A DNA stretch of 64,000 bases from the NCBI RefSeq assembly GCF_023197165.1, contig NZ_JALPRD010000017.1, positions 1-64,000 on the forward strand, in the 5' to 3' direction. The position numbers and the translations under genes are program-made. Of this stretch, positions 7,837 through 16,654 are shown piece by piece; position 1 is the stretch's first letter, and each line of letters begins with the position of its first letter. This stretch comes from Sphingopyxis sp. MSC1_008 (GTDB lineage Bacteria > Pseudomonadota > Alphaproteobacteria > Sphingomonadales > Sphingomonadaceae). Under the pieces are notes generated by a model. The model made no database searches. It was not told the DNA's origin and saw only the letters and a program-made list of their open reading frames with translations.

Positions 7837-8583
7837 TCAGGACAGGCCGAGCCGCTCAAGCACGGCGCGAACATAGCTCGGCCCGACCTGCACGACGGCG
7901 CCATCCTCCATTTCGAGCGCGATCAGGCCTTTTCCGAGCCGCTGCACCGCTTTCACGAGCGCGGGCCGAATGAAGGTTGACCGATGTACGCGCATCAAAA
8001 GCCGCGGATCGAGGAGCTGCTCCAGCGCCGTCATCGAAATGCGATGGATGTAACTGCGCGTGGAAGTATGGAGCAGCACATAATCGCGCGCGGCCTCAAC
8101 CCATTCGATTTGCGCGATGGCGAGACGGAGGTTGCCGCTCGCAACCTGAACCCAGATTGCCTGGTCGCGGCTTTCCGTTAGCGGGGCGCCTGCAATCCGA
8201 TCGACCGCATCGCGCATGGCACGCCGGCGGCGCGCCCGCTCGACGGCCTGACGCAGCCGGTCGAAACGCACAGGCTTCAGCAGATAGTCGGCGGCATCGA
8301 CTTCGAAGGCGTCCGGCGCATATTGTTCGAAGGCGGTGACGAAGACAATCTCGGGGCGCGGGTCGGCGATGAGGTCGGCGGCGACGCGAATGCCGCTCTT
8401 TTGCGGCATCGAGATGTCGAGCATCACGAGGTCGGGCCGGAGCACCGCTATCTGTTCTTCGGCCTCTTCACCCGTCGAAGCGGTGCCGACGACCTCGACA
8501 TCGTCGATGTCGCCGAACAACGTCTCAAGACGACGGAGCGCCAGCGGCTCATCGTCGACGAGCAGGACGTGGAGCGGGCTCAT
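7837..8583 (-). CDS. LytTR-family response regulator
   Basis: A 248-residue regulator. The receiver domain (about 1-120) has the acidic pair D10-D11, phosphoacceptor D56 in LVMLDISMP, and K103 in LLKPV. The LytTR DNA-binding domain (about 145-245) shows IEWVEAARDYVLLHT, MRVHRSTFIRP and GPSYVRAVLERL. It accepts phosphate from the kinase encoded immediately upstream (ATGA overlap 8580-8583). Its place between two operons of exported proteins suggests it controls them; this is inference. Confidence 0.9.
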   Translation of the reverse strand: MSPLHVLLVDDEPLALRRLETLFGDIDDVEVVGTASTGEEAEEQIAVLRPDLVMLDISMPQKSGIRVAADLIADPRPEIVFVTAFEQYAPDAFEVDAADYLLKPVRFDRLRQAVERARRRRAMRDAVDRIAGAPLTESRDQAIWVQVASGNLRLAIAQIEWVEAARDYVLLHTSTRSYIHRISMTALEQLLDPRLLMRVHRSTFIRPALVKAVQRLGKGLIALEMEDGAVVQVGPSYVRAVLERLGLS

Positions 8584-9674
8584 GCTGGGAGCTCGTCGCC
8601 GCGCCGCTCCAGCGGCAAGCGCGCGACCGCGAGGAAACCGCGTTCGCGTTTCAGCGTTTCGAGGCTGCCCCTGGAGCCGTAGAGTGTCTTGAGCCGCTGG
8701 CGAACGTTGGCGATGCCGACGCCCGTCCCGGGCCGTGCGTCCTTTTCCTGCCCGGTGCCGTCATCCTCGACCGAGACGAGCAGCATGTCATCGTCGCTCG
8801 ACGCTTCGACCTTTATCGTCACGGGCACCGCCGAAGGCGCGAGCGCATATTTGATTGCATTTTCGATCAGCGGCTGGAGGAGAAATCCGGGCACCAACGT
8901 GCTGTTCAGCGCGGGCGGACAGACGAACTCGACCGCGAGACGCTCGCCGAAGCGGACGCTTTCGATTTCCAGATAATGTTGCAGCGTCGCGAGTTCGTCC
9001 TCGAGCGGCAGCAGGGCATCGGGCTGCGACGACAATGTCGCGCGCAGGAATTCGGACAGCTTGGCGAGCATCGCATCGGCGGTGCGATATTCCTTTGTGA
9101 CGATCAGCGACGAGATCGCATTGAGCGTGTTGAACAGGAAGTGCGGGTTCAGCTGATAGCGGAGCGCCGCAAGGCTGGCGGCGCTTGCGGCGGCCTCGGC
9201 GCGACTTGCCGCCTCGCGCGCCACGGCAAGTTCCAGTTCGCGTTCGCGTGTCAGCTTGTTCGCCTCGATCACCGTGAAGGCTGCGCCGAGCAAAGCGAAC
9301 TGCCAGACGAGCGCGATAAAATTGTTCGTCGCGCGGAGCGCAAAGGGCGCCGACTGTTGCGGCGACACGACGAGCCGCCCGATCCACTCGCCTGTCGAGG
9401 CGTCGATCAGCGCGAGCAAGCCCGATGCAAGAACCACCGCCGCGCCCATCACGGCGAGGCGGACCACGGTATTGCGGCGGCGCGTGGTCCGGACCGCCCA
9501 ATAGACGCCGCCCGACAGCAGCGCGCCCATCACGCAGATGTTGATGACCGAGACGGTGACATAGATGCCTGCACCGCTGAACAGGTGATAGGGGATGATG
9601 TAGAGCACCCCGGACAGTATCCAGGTCGCGGCAACCAGAGAGATGGTCTGACGATGTTCGGGCTTCAGCTGCAT
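8580..9674 (-). CDS. LytS/YehU-type sensor histidine kinase
   Basis: A 364-residue inner-membrane kinase. About four hydrophobic segments fill residues 12-135, followed by a coiled coil (RERELELAVAREAASRAEAAAS). The His_kinase domain has phosphoacceptor H178 in RYQLNPHFLFNTLNAISSL. The HATPase has LLQPLIENAIKYAL (N box) and GTGVGIANVRQRL. The sensor part has no known extracytoplasmic domain, so the signal is probably membrane-borne. ATG 9674 begins just before the first membrane segment; an upstream extension to 9890 lacks such character. It is coupled to the LytTR regulator. Confidence 0.88.
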   Translation of the reverse strand: MQLKPEHRQTISLVAATWILSGVLYIIPYHLFSGAGIYVTVSVINICVMGALLSGGVYWAVRTTRRRNTVVRLAVMGAAVVLASGLLALIDASTGEWIGRLVVSPQQSAPFALRATNNFIALVWQFALLGAAFTVIEANKLTRERELELAVAREAASRAEAAASAASLAALRYQLNPHFLFNTLNAISSLIVTKEYRTADAMLAKLSEFLRATLSSQPDALLPLEDELATLQHYLEIESVRFGERLAVEFVCPPALNSTLVPGFLLQPLIENAIKYALAPSAVPVTIKVEASSDDDMLLVSVEDDGTGQEKDARPGTGVGIANVRQRLKTLYGSRGSLETLKRERGFLAVARLPLERRGDELPA

Positions 9675-9879
9675 GGCAATTCCAATGTGTAGTTCACGCC
9701 AAGCATAAAGGAAGTGCTGGCGATTGACGTCCTGCCTCGTCGCACCGGTGACCGCCTTCGTCGCGCGGCAATCGACTCCGGCGAGGCGATATCGGCCTTG
9801 GTCGCAGAGGCGTGGAGCCTGCCCCGACCCCGCCTTAACCGGCCCCTGTTCGCGGCACCCCGCCGCCAGGAGATCGGCC

Positions 9880-10851
9880 ATGGCCCTCACGCGTTATCGT
9901 TATAGTCTGGTTGCATTCGGCCTGCTCGGCGCACTCGTCGTTGCCGAGCAGGCGCGCGCAACCTTCACCGAACAGCCGGTCACTATCGCTGCGCCGTCGG
10001 CGACAATGCAACCGCTCGGAATTCTGCCGTCGGGTCATCCTGTCGTCCAGGTCAGTATCGACGGTTCCGCGCCGAAGCGCTTCGTCATCGACACCGCGGC
10101 GAGCAGCACCACGATCATGCCAAAACTGCGCGCCGAAATGCCCGGGCTCGTCGCAAAGCTGTCGGACGACCCGCTCAATGGCGCAGGGGGGCGGACGGAC
10201 GTCGAAACGACGGTCGCTAAAAAAGTCGAGGTCGCGGGGCATGTCTTCCATTCGCCCGAACTGATGCTGCTTCCGCCAGGTCCGACCGACCACCTTGGCG
10301 TCGATGGCATATTGGGCGCCGATATCATCGCGGACTTTGCGGTCGAGATGGACATGCCGGGACGCCGCTGGCGCATGACGCCCAAGTTGGAGGCCGGCAT
10401 GCTCGAGGGGCTTAACGCTTCGGTTCCTTTCGTTCTCGACGACATGCGCGCACCTCGCCTGACGATCCGCCTTAACGGCGTCGAAGTGCCCGCGATCCTC
10501 GACACCGGCGCGCGCGGAACCATCATCAATTGGGCTGCGGCGAAATCCATCGGCCTTTCGCCCGACAGCCCCGGGCTCGCCAAGGCATCGGACATCAAGG
10601 GGGCAACGAACCACGCCATGCCGAGCGTCGAAGCGCCGATCGACGCGCTGACAATCGGCGACGCAAACGTCGAGGGCCGCAAGGTGCGCGTCGCCGACCT
10701 GCCGATTTTCAAGGTGCTGGGGTTCACCCTCCAACAGCCTGCGGTGATCCTGGGGATCGACATGTTCGCCGACCGGCGCTTCGTCATCGATCATCCTGGA
10801 CTGCGCCTACACATCTCGCCGCCGCCCGCGCCGGCTCCGAAGCAACCCTGA
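9880..10851 (+). CDS. Exported double-domain retropepsin-like aspartyl protease
   Basis: A 323-residue exported protein with an N-terminal hydrophobic signal (YSLVAFGLLGALVVAEQARA). Two retropepsin-like domains are seen: RFVIDTAASSTTI with D71 and AILDTGARGTII with D208. In eukaryotic pepsins the two Asp act together, and in bacterial clan AA proteins one domain often dimerises. The first has DTA instead of DTG. ATG 9880 follows CAGGAGAT. It heads a plus-strand run of five exported proteins with gaps of 0-31 nt, so it is likely an operon leader. Confidence 0.8.
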   Translation: MALTRYRYSLVAFGLLGALVVAEQARATFTEQPVTIAAPSATMQPLGILPSGHPVVQVSIDGSAPKRFVIDTAASSTTIMPKLRAEMPGLVAKLSDDPLNGAGGRTDVETTVAKKVEVAGHVFHSPELMLLPPGPTDHLGVDGILGADIIADFAVEMDMPGRRWRMTPKLEAGMLEGLNASVPFVLDDMRAPRLTIRLNGVEVPAILDTGARGTIINWAAAKSIGLSPDSPGLAKASDIKGATNHAMPSVEAPIDALTIGDANVEGRKVRVADLPIFKVLGFTLQQPAVILGIDMFADRRFVIDHPGLRLHISPPPAPAPKQP

Positions 10852-10870
10852 GTATCGAGGGACTCCGAAC

Positions 10871-12025
10871 ATGAAAAAGATGATGACTGGCGGCGCGGCC
10901 GTGAGCGCGCTCGCCCTCGCAGCAACAGGCGTCGCCCAGCCGGCGCCGAAACCGAAGATCGAGGCGGTCTATTGGCTCTCGGCCGAAACCGTATCGGGGA
11001 TGGCGACCGGCCAGCCGGCGGGCGTCGAGAAGAATTTGTCGCTCCAACTTGGTTCGATGCGCAGTAGCACCGCTCCGAGCGCTGACCATCTGCCGCCACA
11101 AGGCCTGCGCGCGGGCGACCGGCTGCCGCTTGTCTCGCCGCGTGGCACCACGCCGAAAGAAGAGGGGAAACCCGACTATCGGCCCGGTCCGCAGCAGCCG
11201 ACCAAGGGGCGGATCGAACTCTACTGGGGCTGCGGCGAACAAGCGCCCGCCGGCCAGCCGGTGGTCATCGACCTTGCGACGATGAAGCCCGGCGCGGCAT
11301 CGCCCTTCGGCGCGATCCCCAATGTGAAGGCGATGGTGCCGCCATCGGCGGGCCGCCACGCGACCTATGGCGAATGGCCGGGCGGCAAGAACGGCACGCG
11401 TGTGCCGCGCGCCGCCTCGCTGATCGGCGATCATGTCGTGCAGGGCAATTATTCGCCCGAGATGCGCTTCGCCGTCGCGGGCACGAATGATTTCCTCGCC
11501 CCGCTCGCGCCGCGGAACGCCGAACTTGGCTCGGGGGCGGTCAAGGTTAGCTGGCCCGCACTGGCGAACGCGCGCGGCTATATCATGACGGTGACCGGCG
11601 CCCGCGCCGATGGAACCGTTGTGATGTGGACGTCGAGCGCGATGCGCATGCCGGGCATGGCGCTGCCCGACTATCTTGAGCAATCCGATATCGCGCGCCT
11701 AGTCCAGCAGCGCATCCTGCTCGCCCCCGAAGCCACCGAATGCGTCGTTCCGGCGGCGGTCGGCAAAGCCTCGGAATCGGCGATGCTGATGATGACCGCC
11801 TATGGCCCCGAGGCCAATTACGGATCGCCGCGCGACGCGCCTACGGGCTGGGGCGTCAAGCTGCGCACCAAGTCAACGCATATGGGCATGCTTGGCGTCG
11901 ATCTGGCGTCGCTGATGAGCGGGGCCGACGCCGAGAGCGACGCGCCCGCAAGCGACATCAAACCCAAAAAGAAGCGCGGCCTGCTGCGCGGCGTCGTCGG
12001 CAGTGCGCTCGGCCTGCCCGGTTGA
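10871..12025 (+). CDS. Exported protein of unknown function
   Basis: A 384-residue protein with a signal peptide (MKKMMTGGAAVSALALAATGVAQ). I recognise no family. The mature part has RIELYWGCGE near 112 and a fibronectin-like stretch AVKVSWPALANARGYIMTVTGA, suggesting beta-sandwich modules. The C-terminus (KPKKKRGLLRGVVGSALGLPG) is basic then hydrophobic and could associate with a membrane. It lies 19 nt after the retropepsin gene and 28 nt before the next. Confidence 0.65.
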   Translation: MKKMMTGGAAVSALALAATGVAQPAPKPKIEAVYWLSAETVSGMATGQPAGVEKNLSLQLGSMRSSTAPSADHLPPQGLRAGDRLPLVSPRGTTPKEEGKPDYRPGPQQPTKGRIELYWGCGEQAPAGQPVVIDLATMKPGAASPFGAIPNVKAMVPPSAGRHATYGEWPGGKNGTRVPRAASLIGDHVVQGNYSPEMRFAVAGTNDFLAPLAPRNAELGSGAVKVSWPALANARGYIMTVTGARADGTVVMWTSSAMRMPGMALPDYLEQSDIARLVQQRILLAPEATECVVPAAVGKASESAMLMMTAYGPEANYGSPRDAPTGWGVKLRTKSTHMGMLGVDLASLMSGADAESDAPASDIKPKKKRGLLRGVVGSALGLPG

Positions 12026-12053
12026 TCTTCGTCCAATTCGGAAAGCTGTAACC

Positions 12054-12908
12054 ATGAAATACTCTCTGTTGAAACTTGCCGCGCTCGGCTTCTTTGTCGC
12101 GGCGCCCGCGGTCCCCGCGGCGCTGGCCGCCCCCGGCGACAACCGCGCGCCGAAGAAACTGATGGAGCGTTGGGCCGTCGGCACGCCGGACCCTGGCGCC
12201 GGCCTTCCCGGCTGGTATTCGAAATCGCCCGACGTCCATGTCCATCAGCCGAACAACCAAGCGCGGATTCCGGTCGCCGAAATCGACCTTTTGCGCCGCC
12301 GCGCGACGGTCGTTTTCGATGCGCTGATGCAGCAGCCCTCTCTCCGCGACGTGCGCGGTACGAGCTTGCAGGCCGACATCAATATCTCGGTCGTGCCGAC
12401 GATCGATGGCGTGCGGCTGGTCGGCGCGACCTTCAGCATCAGCGCCAAGAGCGTGGTCGAAGGCAGGCAAGGCGTCGTGCAACGCGACGGCCGCTACATT
12501 GACCCTAGCCAGGAAGGCGCCGTGCTGCGCGTCTTCCTCAACCCCTACGACATGATGGCGCGCCGTCAGGTGCAAGCCGAGGGTGTGCAGGGCGGGGGCC
12601 TCCAGGTCCGCACGGGCTCGGCCTACGGTCTCTATGTCGCCGACCGGCTTCCCGCTTATGACCCCGATTCCGAATATGCCTGGGGTCCGCGGCCGCTCGC
12701 GCTGGAGCTGCAGAATGATCGAAGCTGGTACCAGCCGGGCGCGACGGGCGTGCATCCGCTGCTTGTCCATATGTCGAGCTATTCGCAGGAAAATGACGAC
12801 CTGCGCAGCGACCGGCTCAACCCCGAACGTCCGGCCGCCCGCCTCGCCGCCGCGATGTTCATGACCGACTGGGAAGACGTCCAGCGCCGCATGAAGGCGG
12901 TGTCGTGA
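12054..12908 (+). CDS. Exported protein of unknown function
   Basis: A 284-residue protein with a signal peptide (MKYSLLKLAALGFFVAAPAVPAALA). The mature part has the Trp-rich ERWAVGTPDPGAGLPGWYSK and ends with RLAAAMFMTDWEDVQRRMKAVS. I recognise no family. ATG 12054 is preceded by GGAAAG about 9 nt upstream. Its stop overlaps the next start (TGATG at 12906-12910), so it is coupled to the TonB-receptor-like gene and probably makes an accessory periplasmic partner. Confidence 0.65.
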   Translation: MKYSLLKLAALGFFVAAPAVPAALAAPGDNRAPKKLMERWAVGTPDPGAGLPGWYSKSPDVHVHQPNNQARIPVAEIDLLRRRATVVFDALMQQPSLRDVRGTSLQADINISVVPTIDGVRLVGATFSISAKSVVEGRQGVVQRDGRYIDPSQEGAVLRVFLNPYDMMARRQVQAEGVQGGGLQVRTGSAYGLYVADRLPAYDPDSEYAWGPRPLALELQNDRSWYQPGATGVHPLLVHMSSYSQENDDLRSDRLNPERPAARLAAAMFMTDWEDVQRRMKAVS

Positions 12909-14827
12909 TGCGCCGCACCTCTTTCGCCGCGCTCGCGCTCGCGCTTGCCGCCGCGCCCACCGCAGCCTTCGCCCAGCGCGCCGACGACAATGCGACGACG
13001 AGCGCCGAGGATGCTTTTGGCACTTCGATCGGAGGCGAGCAGATTGGCATCTATAACCCCAATTATGTTCGCGGCTTTTCAGCGGCCGAGGCGGGAAATA
13101 TCCGCCTCGACGGGCTCTACATCGACCAGCAGGCGGCCTTTTCCGATCGGTTGATCGGGGGCTTGCAAATGCGTGTCGGCCTGTCGGCGCAGGGATATCC
13201 TTTTCCTGCGCCCACTGGCATCGCCGAATATGAGCTGCGCAAACCCGGCGCGAAACGCCTCCTTAGCGTCAGCGGGCGGCTTGGGCCGTTCGGATCAAAG
13301 GTCCTCGAACTCGACGGGCAGCTACCGGTTACCGACCGGCTGTCGATTGGCGCGGGCTATGGTCTGGTGTCCGACCGCAATCACACGGGCGGCGCGGCCG
13401 AATTTCGCACCGCCGCGCTCATCGCGCGCTGGGAACCGGTCGACGGCGTAGAAATCATGCCTTTTTGGAGCCGCGTCGGCATCGCCGATGAGGAACTCCC
13501 GCCGTTGTTGCTGACCGCCGGTGACTTCCTGCCGCCGCGGCTCAAGCGCGTGAAGCGGATCAGTCAGAAATGGGCGGCCAACGATGGCGAAACAATAAGC
13601 GCAGGTCTCGCCACGACCGTCAAAAGCGGCGAGTGGACGCTAAAGGCCGGAGCATTCCGTTCGATCCTCGACCTCGACCGCTCGCACACCCAGCTGTTTC
13701 TGAACGTCCGGCCCGACGGCACCGCCGACGAGGTTGTTGTCGCGGAACCCGGCCGACGTTCGGCCTCGACGAGCGGCGAGGCGCGGCTGTCGCGTCGCTT
13801 CGCCGACGGGCCGCGGCTCCACACACTGCATCTTTCGATAAAGGGTCGCGACCGCTCGCGCACCTATGGCGGCAGCCGCGAAATCTTTGTCGGCAACCAT
13901 CCCATCGAGGACCCGGTGGACTTCCCCGAGCCAGTCTCGGACTTTGGTCCCCAGACGCGCGACACCGTCCGGCAATGGACCGCGGGTATCGCCTACGAAG
14001 GACGCTGGAAAGATGTCGGCGAGGTCAGCATCGGGCTGCAGAAGACCGACTATAGCAAGCGGGTGTTCGGCCCCGACCTGCCTGTCATCACCACGAAGGA
14101 TGCGCCGCTGTTGCTGAACGCGACCGCCGCCGTCTACGCTTCACCGGCGCTGGCCCTTTACGGCAGCTACACCGAAGGGCTGGAGGAGAGCCCCGTAGCG
14201 CCAGGTCACGCGGTCAACCGGGATGAGGCGCCGCCAGCAATCCGCACGCGTCAGGTCGACGCCGGCCTTCGCTGGTCGATAGCACCCTCGATCCGTCTTG
14301 TCGCAGGCGTGTTCGAGGTGACCAAGCCCTTCTATTCGCTCGACGGCGCAAGGCTGTTCCGCCAGCTCGGCGAAGTCCGCCATCGCGGTGCCGAATTCTC
14401 GCTCTCTGGTCAGATCGCGCCGGGCCTGACTGCAATCGCGGGCACCGCCCTGATCGACGCCACGTTATCGGGCGACGCCGTCGATAGCGGAATCTTGGGC
14501 AGGAAGCCGCTCGCGAGCTTCGGGAGGCTTTCGACTGCGGTGCTCGATTACCGCCCGACCTTCGCGCCAGCCATCTCGGTCGATCTCGTCGTGGAAAGCA
14601 CATCGGATCGCATTGCTAGCACAGACGGCAAGCTCGTCATCCCCGCGCGCGCCATTGCGTCGCTCGGTGGCCGCTACCGTTTCAAGCTCGGCAAGGCGCC
14701 CGCGACCTTGCGCGTGCAGGTCGCGAACATCGGGAATAAATATGGCTGGGCGAACGGGTCGTCGGGCATCTACCTCTACAACCTCCCGCGCCGGCTGACC
14801 GCCACTCTGACGACAGATTTCGGCTGA
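12908..14827 (+). CDS. TonB-dependent-receptor-like outer-membrane barrel with short plug
   Basis: A 639-residue outer-membrane protein with signal peptide (MRRTSFAALALALAAAPTAAFA). After only about 25 residues it enters the middle of a plug domain (NYVRGFSAAEAGNIRLDGLYIDQ, then GIAEYELRKPG), lacking the usual TonB box and the first plug half. The rest shows alternating beta-strand pattern and ends with LPRRLTATLTTDFG, whose terminal aromatic-residue strand suits BAM recognition. GTG 12905 is a possible in-frame start; ATG 12908 is chosen. It is coupled to the upstream exported protein. Confidence 0.75.
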   Translation: MRRTSFAALALALAAAPTAAFAQRADDNATTSAEDAFGTSIGGEQIGIYNPNYVRGFSAAEAGNIRLDGLYIDQQAAFSDRLIGGLQMRVGLSAQGYPFPAPTGIAEYELRKPGAKRLLSVSGRLGPFGSKVLELDGQLPVTDRLSIGAGYGLVSDRNHTGGAAEFRTAALIARWEPVDGVEIMPFWSRVGIADEELPPLLLTAGDFLPPRLKRVKRISQKWAANDGETISAGLATTVKSGEWTLKAGAFRSILDLDRSHTQLFLNVRPDGTADEVVVAEPGRRSASTSGEARLSRRFADGPRLHTLHLSIKGRDRSRTYGGSREIFVGNHPIEDPVDFPEPVSDFGPQTRDTVRQWTAGIAYEGRWKDVGEVSIGLQKTDYSKRVFGPDLPVITTKDAPLLLNATAAVYASPALALYGSYTEGLEESPVAPGHAVNRDEAPPAIRTRQVDAGLRWSIAPSIRLVAGVFEVTKPFYSLDGARLFRQLGEVRHRGAEFSLSGQIAPGLTAIAGTALIDATLSGDAVDSGILGRKPLASFGRLSTAVLDYRPTFAPAISVDLVVESTSDRIASTDGKLVIPARAIASLGGRYRFKLGKAPATLRVQVANIGNKYGWANGSSGIYLYNLPRRLTATLTTDFG

Positions 14828-14858
14828 CCTCCTCATCGTGAAAGTTTCGGAGACCAAC

Positions 14859-15518
14859 ATGCAACGCATTTTGTGCGCGGCCTTCGCCGCTCCCGCACTC
14901 CTGATATCTGCGCATGACGCTTATGCTCAGGGATTTCTGAAGCGCCTGGCCGATCGCGCCGTTGAAAAGGCGGAGCAGAATGCGGAAAAGCTTGTCGGCG
15001 AAGTGGTCAGTGGATCGGCAAAGCCCCGCCAGGACCGCAGGTCCGATGAAGAGGCACCCGTCGCGGTTGAAACTGCGCCAGAGACGCCGTCAGCCCCGGT
15101 TGCTTCCCGTTCGGCAGAGACGAAGGCTCGTTACATCGACAGCCTCAAGACGCCACCCGACGTCGAGGCGAAGAAGGCCGAGTATAACAAGTTCGGCGAA
15201 GTGAGCTGCAACGACTGCGAAGGCGGGATCGAACTCGATGGCCGCCCGACCTTCCCGTTCGACGAGTTCAGCGGACGATATAATGAACGCGCCAAGCGCG
15301 CGGGAAGCTGGCCGATCGGCCACATCCACCGCTGGCAGGGTAGAGCCTCGAAGGGCACGTTGACCGTGACGTCCGAAGAACGGGTCGACGGCTTTCAGTG
15401 CCGCCGGCTCGAGTATCGGCTGGAGCGGAGCGGCGCGTCGGTCAGCCGGCCCGGTCTGATCTGCCTTGGGCTGGCGAACAGCTCTTCGGAGGTCGAAAAC
15501 TGGCACGAAATATACTGA
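14859..15518 (+). CDS. Exported CxxC protein, paralogue of 6737-7339
   Basis: A 219-residue protein with a signal peptide (MQRILCAAFAAPALLISAHDAYA) followed by QGFLKRLADRA, the same mature start as its paralogue (QGFLKRIADRI). A charged linker leads to the conserved domain: CNDCEGG, DGRPTFPFDEF, YN, IGHIHRWQG, LTVTSEE, GFQCRRLEYRL, RPGLICLGLAN. ATG 14859 follows CGGAGA. Last of the tight plus-strand series. One copy in each divergent operon suggests a shared process with distinct partners. No known function. Confidence 0.75.
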   Translation: MQRILCAAFAAPALLISAHDAYAQGFLKRLADRAVEKAEQNAEKLVGEVVSGSAKPRQDRRSDEEAPVAVETAPETPSAPVASRSAETKARYIDSLKTPPDVEAKKAEYNKFGEVSCNDCEGGIELDGRPTFPFDEFSGRYNERAKRAGSWPIGHIHRWQGRASKGTLTVTSEERVDGFQCRRLEYRLERSGASVSRPGLICLGLANSSSEVENWHEIY

Positions 15519-15580
15519 GCCGCCGACCTCGACGTCGCGCTCAGTTCTCTTGGAAAACTAGCCGCATATGAAAGGATTTG

Positions 15581-16135
15581 ATGAGGAATTTCGCAATCCT
15601 TATCGCGACGACGGTGATCGCTGGGACTTCAATGCTCCATGCGCAGCCGACACCGGCGAGCGCCACAGGCCGCTGGACGCAATCCAGCAGCGGCAAAGAA
15701 TTGGTTCTTGTCCCGCGCATCAAGCTCCAGCCGAACGTCGGCGTGTCCTATGGCACCAGCCTTGGTGGAACCGCCGGCTATGGGTCCCCTACGCGCACCG
15801 CGATCGTCACCGAACCGGTCTTGATGCAGGTGACGCGTTCCATGACGCTTGAAGTCGAAGGGGACGGCCGTTTTGTGTGGAAGATCGTTAAGCGCTATGC
15901 TGAGAAAGAAGGCTGTTCGATGACGACGACGCAAGTGAAGCAGGGGCGCGTCGCTGAAGAAGGCGGCAAGGCACATTTCGCGATCGAAGGCGGTACCGAA
16001 CGCTTTGTATCGAGCTGTGGCCGGGAAGGCAGTTCCGACCTTGCGCGAACGTCGGAGCAATATGCCGTCCAACTTGGCGGTGGCAGGCTGGTGCTGCAAA
16101 GCGGCGCAACGCGCTGGACGTTCTTTCGAAGCTAA
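15581..16135 (+). CDS. Small exported protein of unknown function
   Basis: A 184-residue protein with a signal peptide (MRNFAILIATTVIAGTSMLHAQ). The mature part looks like a beta-rich fold (GRWTQSSSGKELVLVPR ... LVLQSGATRWTFFRS), with two cysteines near the middle. AAAGGA precedes ATG 15581. It lies 62 nt after the CxxC gene and may be in the same operon. I recognise no family. Confidence 0.6.
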   Translation: MRNFAILIATTVIAGTSMLHAQPTPASATGRWTQSSSGKELVLVPRIKLQPNVGVSYGTSLGGTAGYGSPTRTAIVTEPVLMQVTRSMTLEVEGDGRFVWKIVKRYAEKEGCSMTTTQVKQGRVAEEGGKAHFAIEGGTERFVSSCGREGSSDLARTSEQYAVQLGGGRLVLQSGATRWTFFRS

Positions 16136-16228
16136 ATACAGATTTTCTATGTCAGCATTCATGCTTTCTAATCCGAAAGCTGCCCGTCCGCTACCGGCTA
16201 GAACCGCCTGCTGTGTCGGCGATTGCAA

Positions 16229-16654
16229 TCAGCTCAAGAAACGCACGCGCCCGGTCTCTTCCGACGCCTCGACAACTGCGGCGCCGTTGCTGGGTAGCGT
16301 CTCCCACTGTTTGTCCGTTACCAATATGATGGGGATTTGAATTCCGTAAAGATCGGCCGCCACGAGGCTTCCAATCACCAAGATCGGATCGGGCCGGACG
16401 AGGATGATGGCGCATGGAGCGACGCTGCGTCTCGCCGCTTCAACGAGTGCGCTCGAAGAGGACGACGACCCTCGCGCGGCGCGCATCGCGAGAACCTTGC
16501 CCGAAAGCGACTGGCCACATTGCGGGTGGTTCACGTCGCAGATCGTGCCGTCGTCCAGATCGAGACCACCCCAAAGGCTGAGCGGCGCGGAGAGCCGGGC
16601 GATCGGCCCTCTCGCTGTGCCGGGACTGAGCGGTTTCAGTGCTGTAAAATTCAT
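16229..16654 (-). CDS. Aconitase X small (swivel) subunit
   Basis: A 141-residue protein of the AcnX swivel family (DUF126). Diagnostic features are DGTICDVNHPQCGQSLSGKV and RGSSSSSSALVEAARR, a Ser loop that binds substrate and carries the conserved Ser of the dehydratase, then IILVRPDPILVIGSLVA. It pairs with the large subunit, whose stop overlaps this ATG (ATGA 16651-16654). Bacterial AcnX enzymes characterised so far dehydrate cis-3-hydroxy-L-proline; archaeal ones dehydrate mevalonate 5-phosphate. The hydroxyproline role fits the neighbours better. Confidence 0.85.
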   Translation of the reverse strand: MNFTALKPLSPGTARGPIARLSAPLSLWGGLDLDDGTICDVNHPQCGQSLSGKVLAMRAARGSSSSSSALVEAARRSVAPCAIILVRPDPILVIGSLVAADLYGIQIPIILVTDKQWETLPSNGAAVVEASEETGRVRFLS

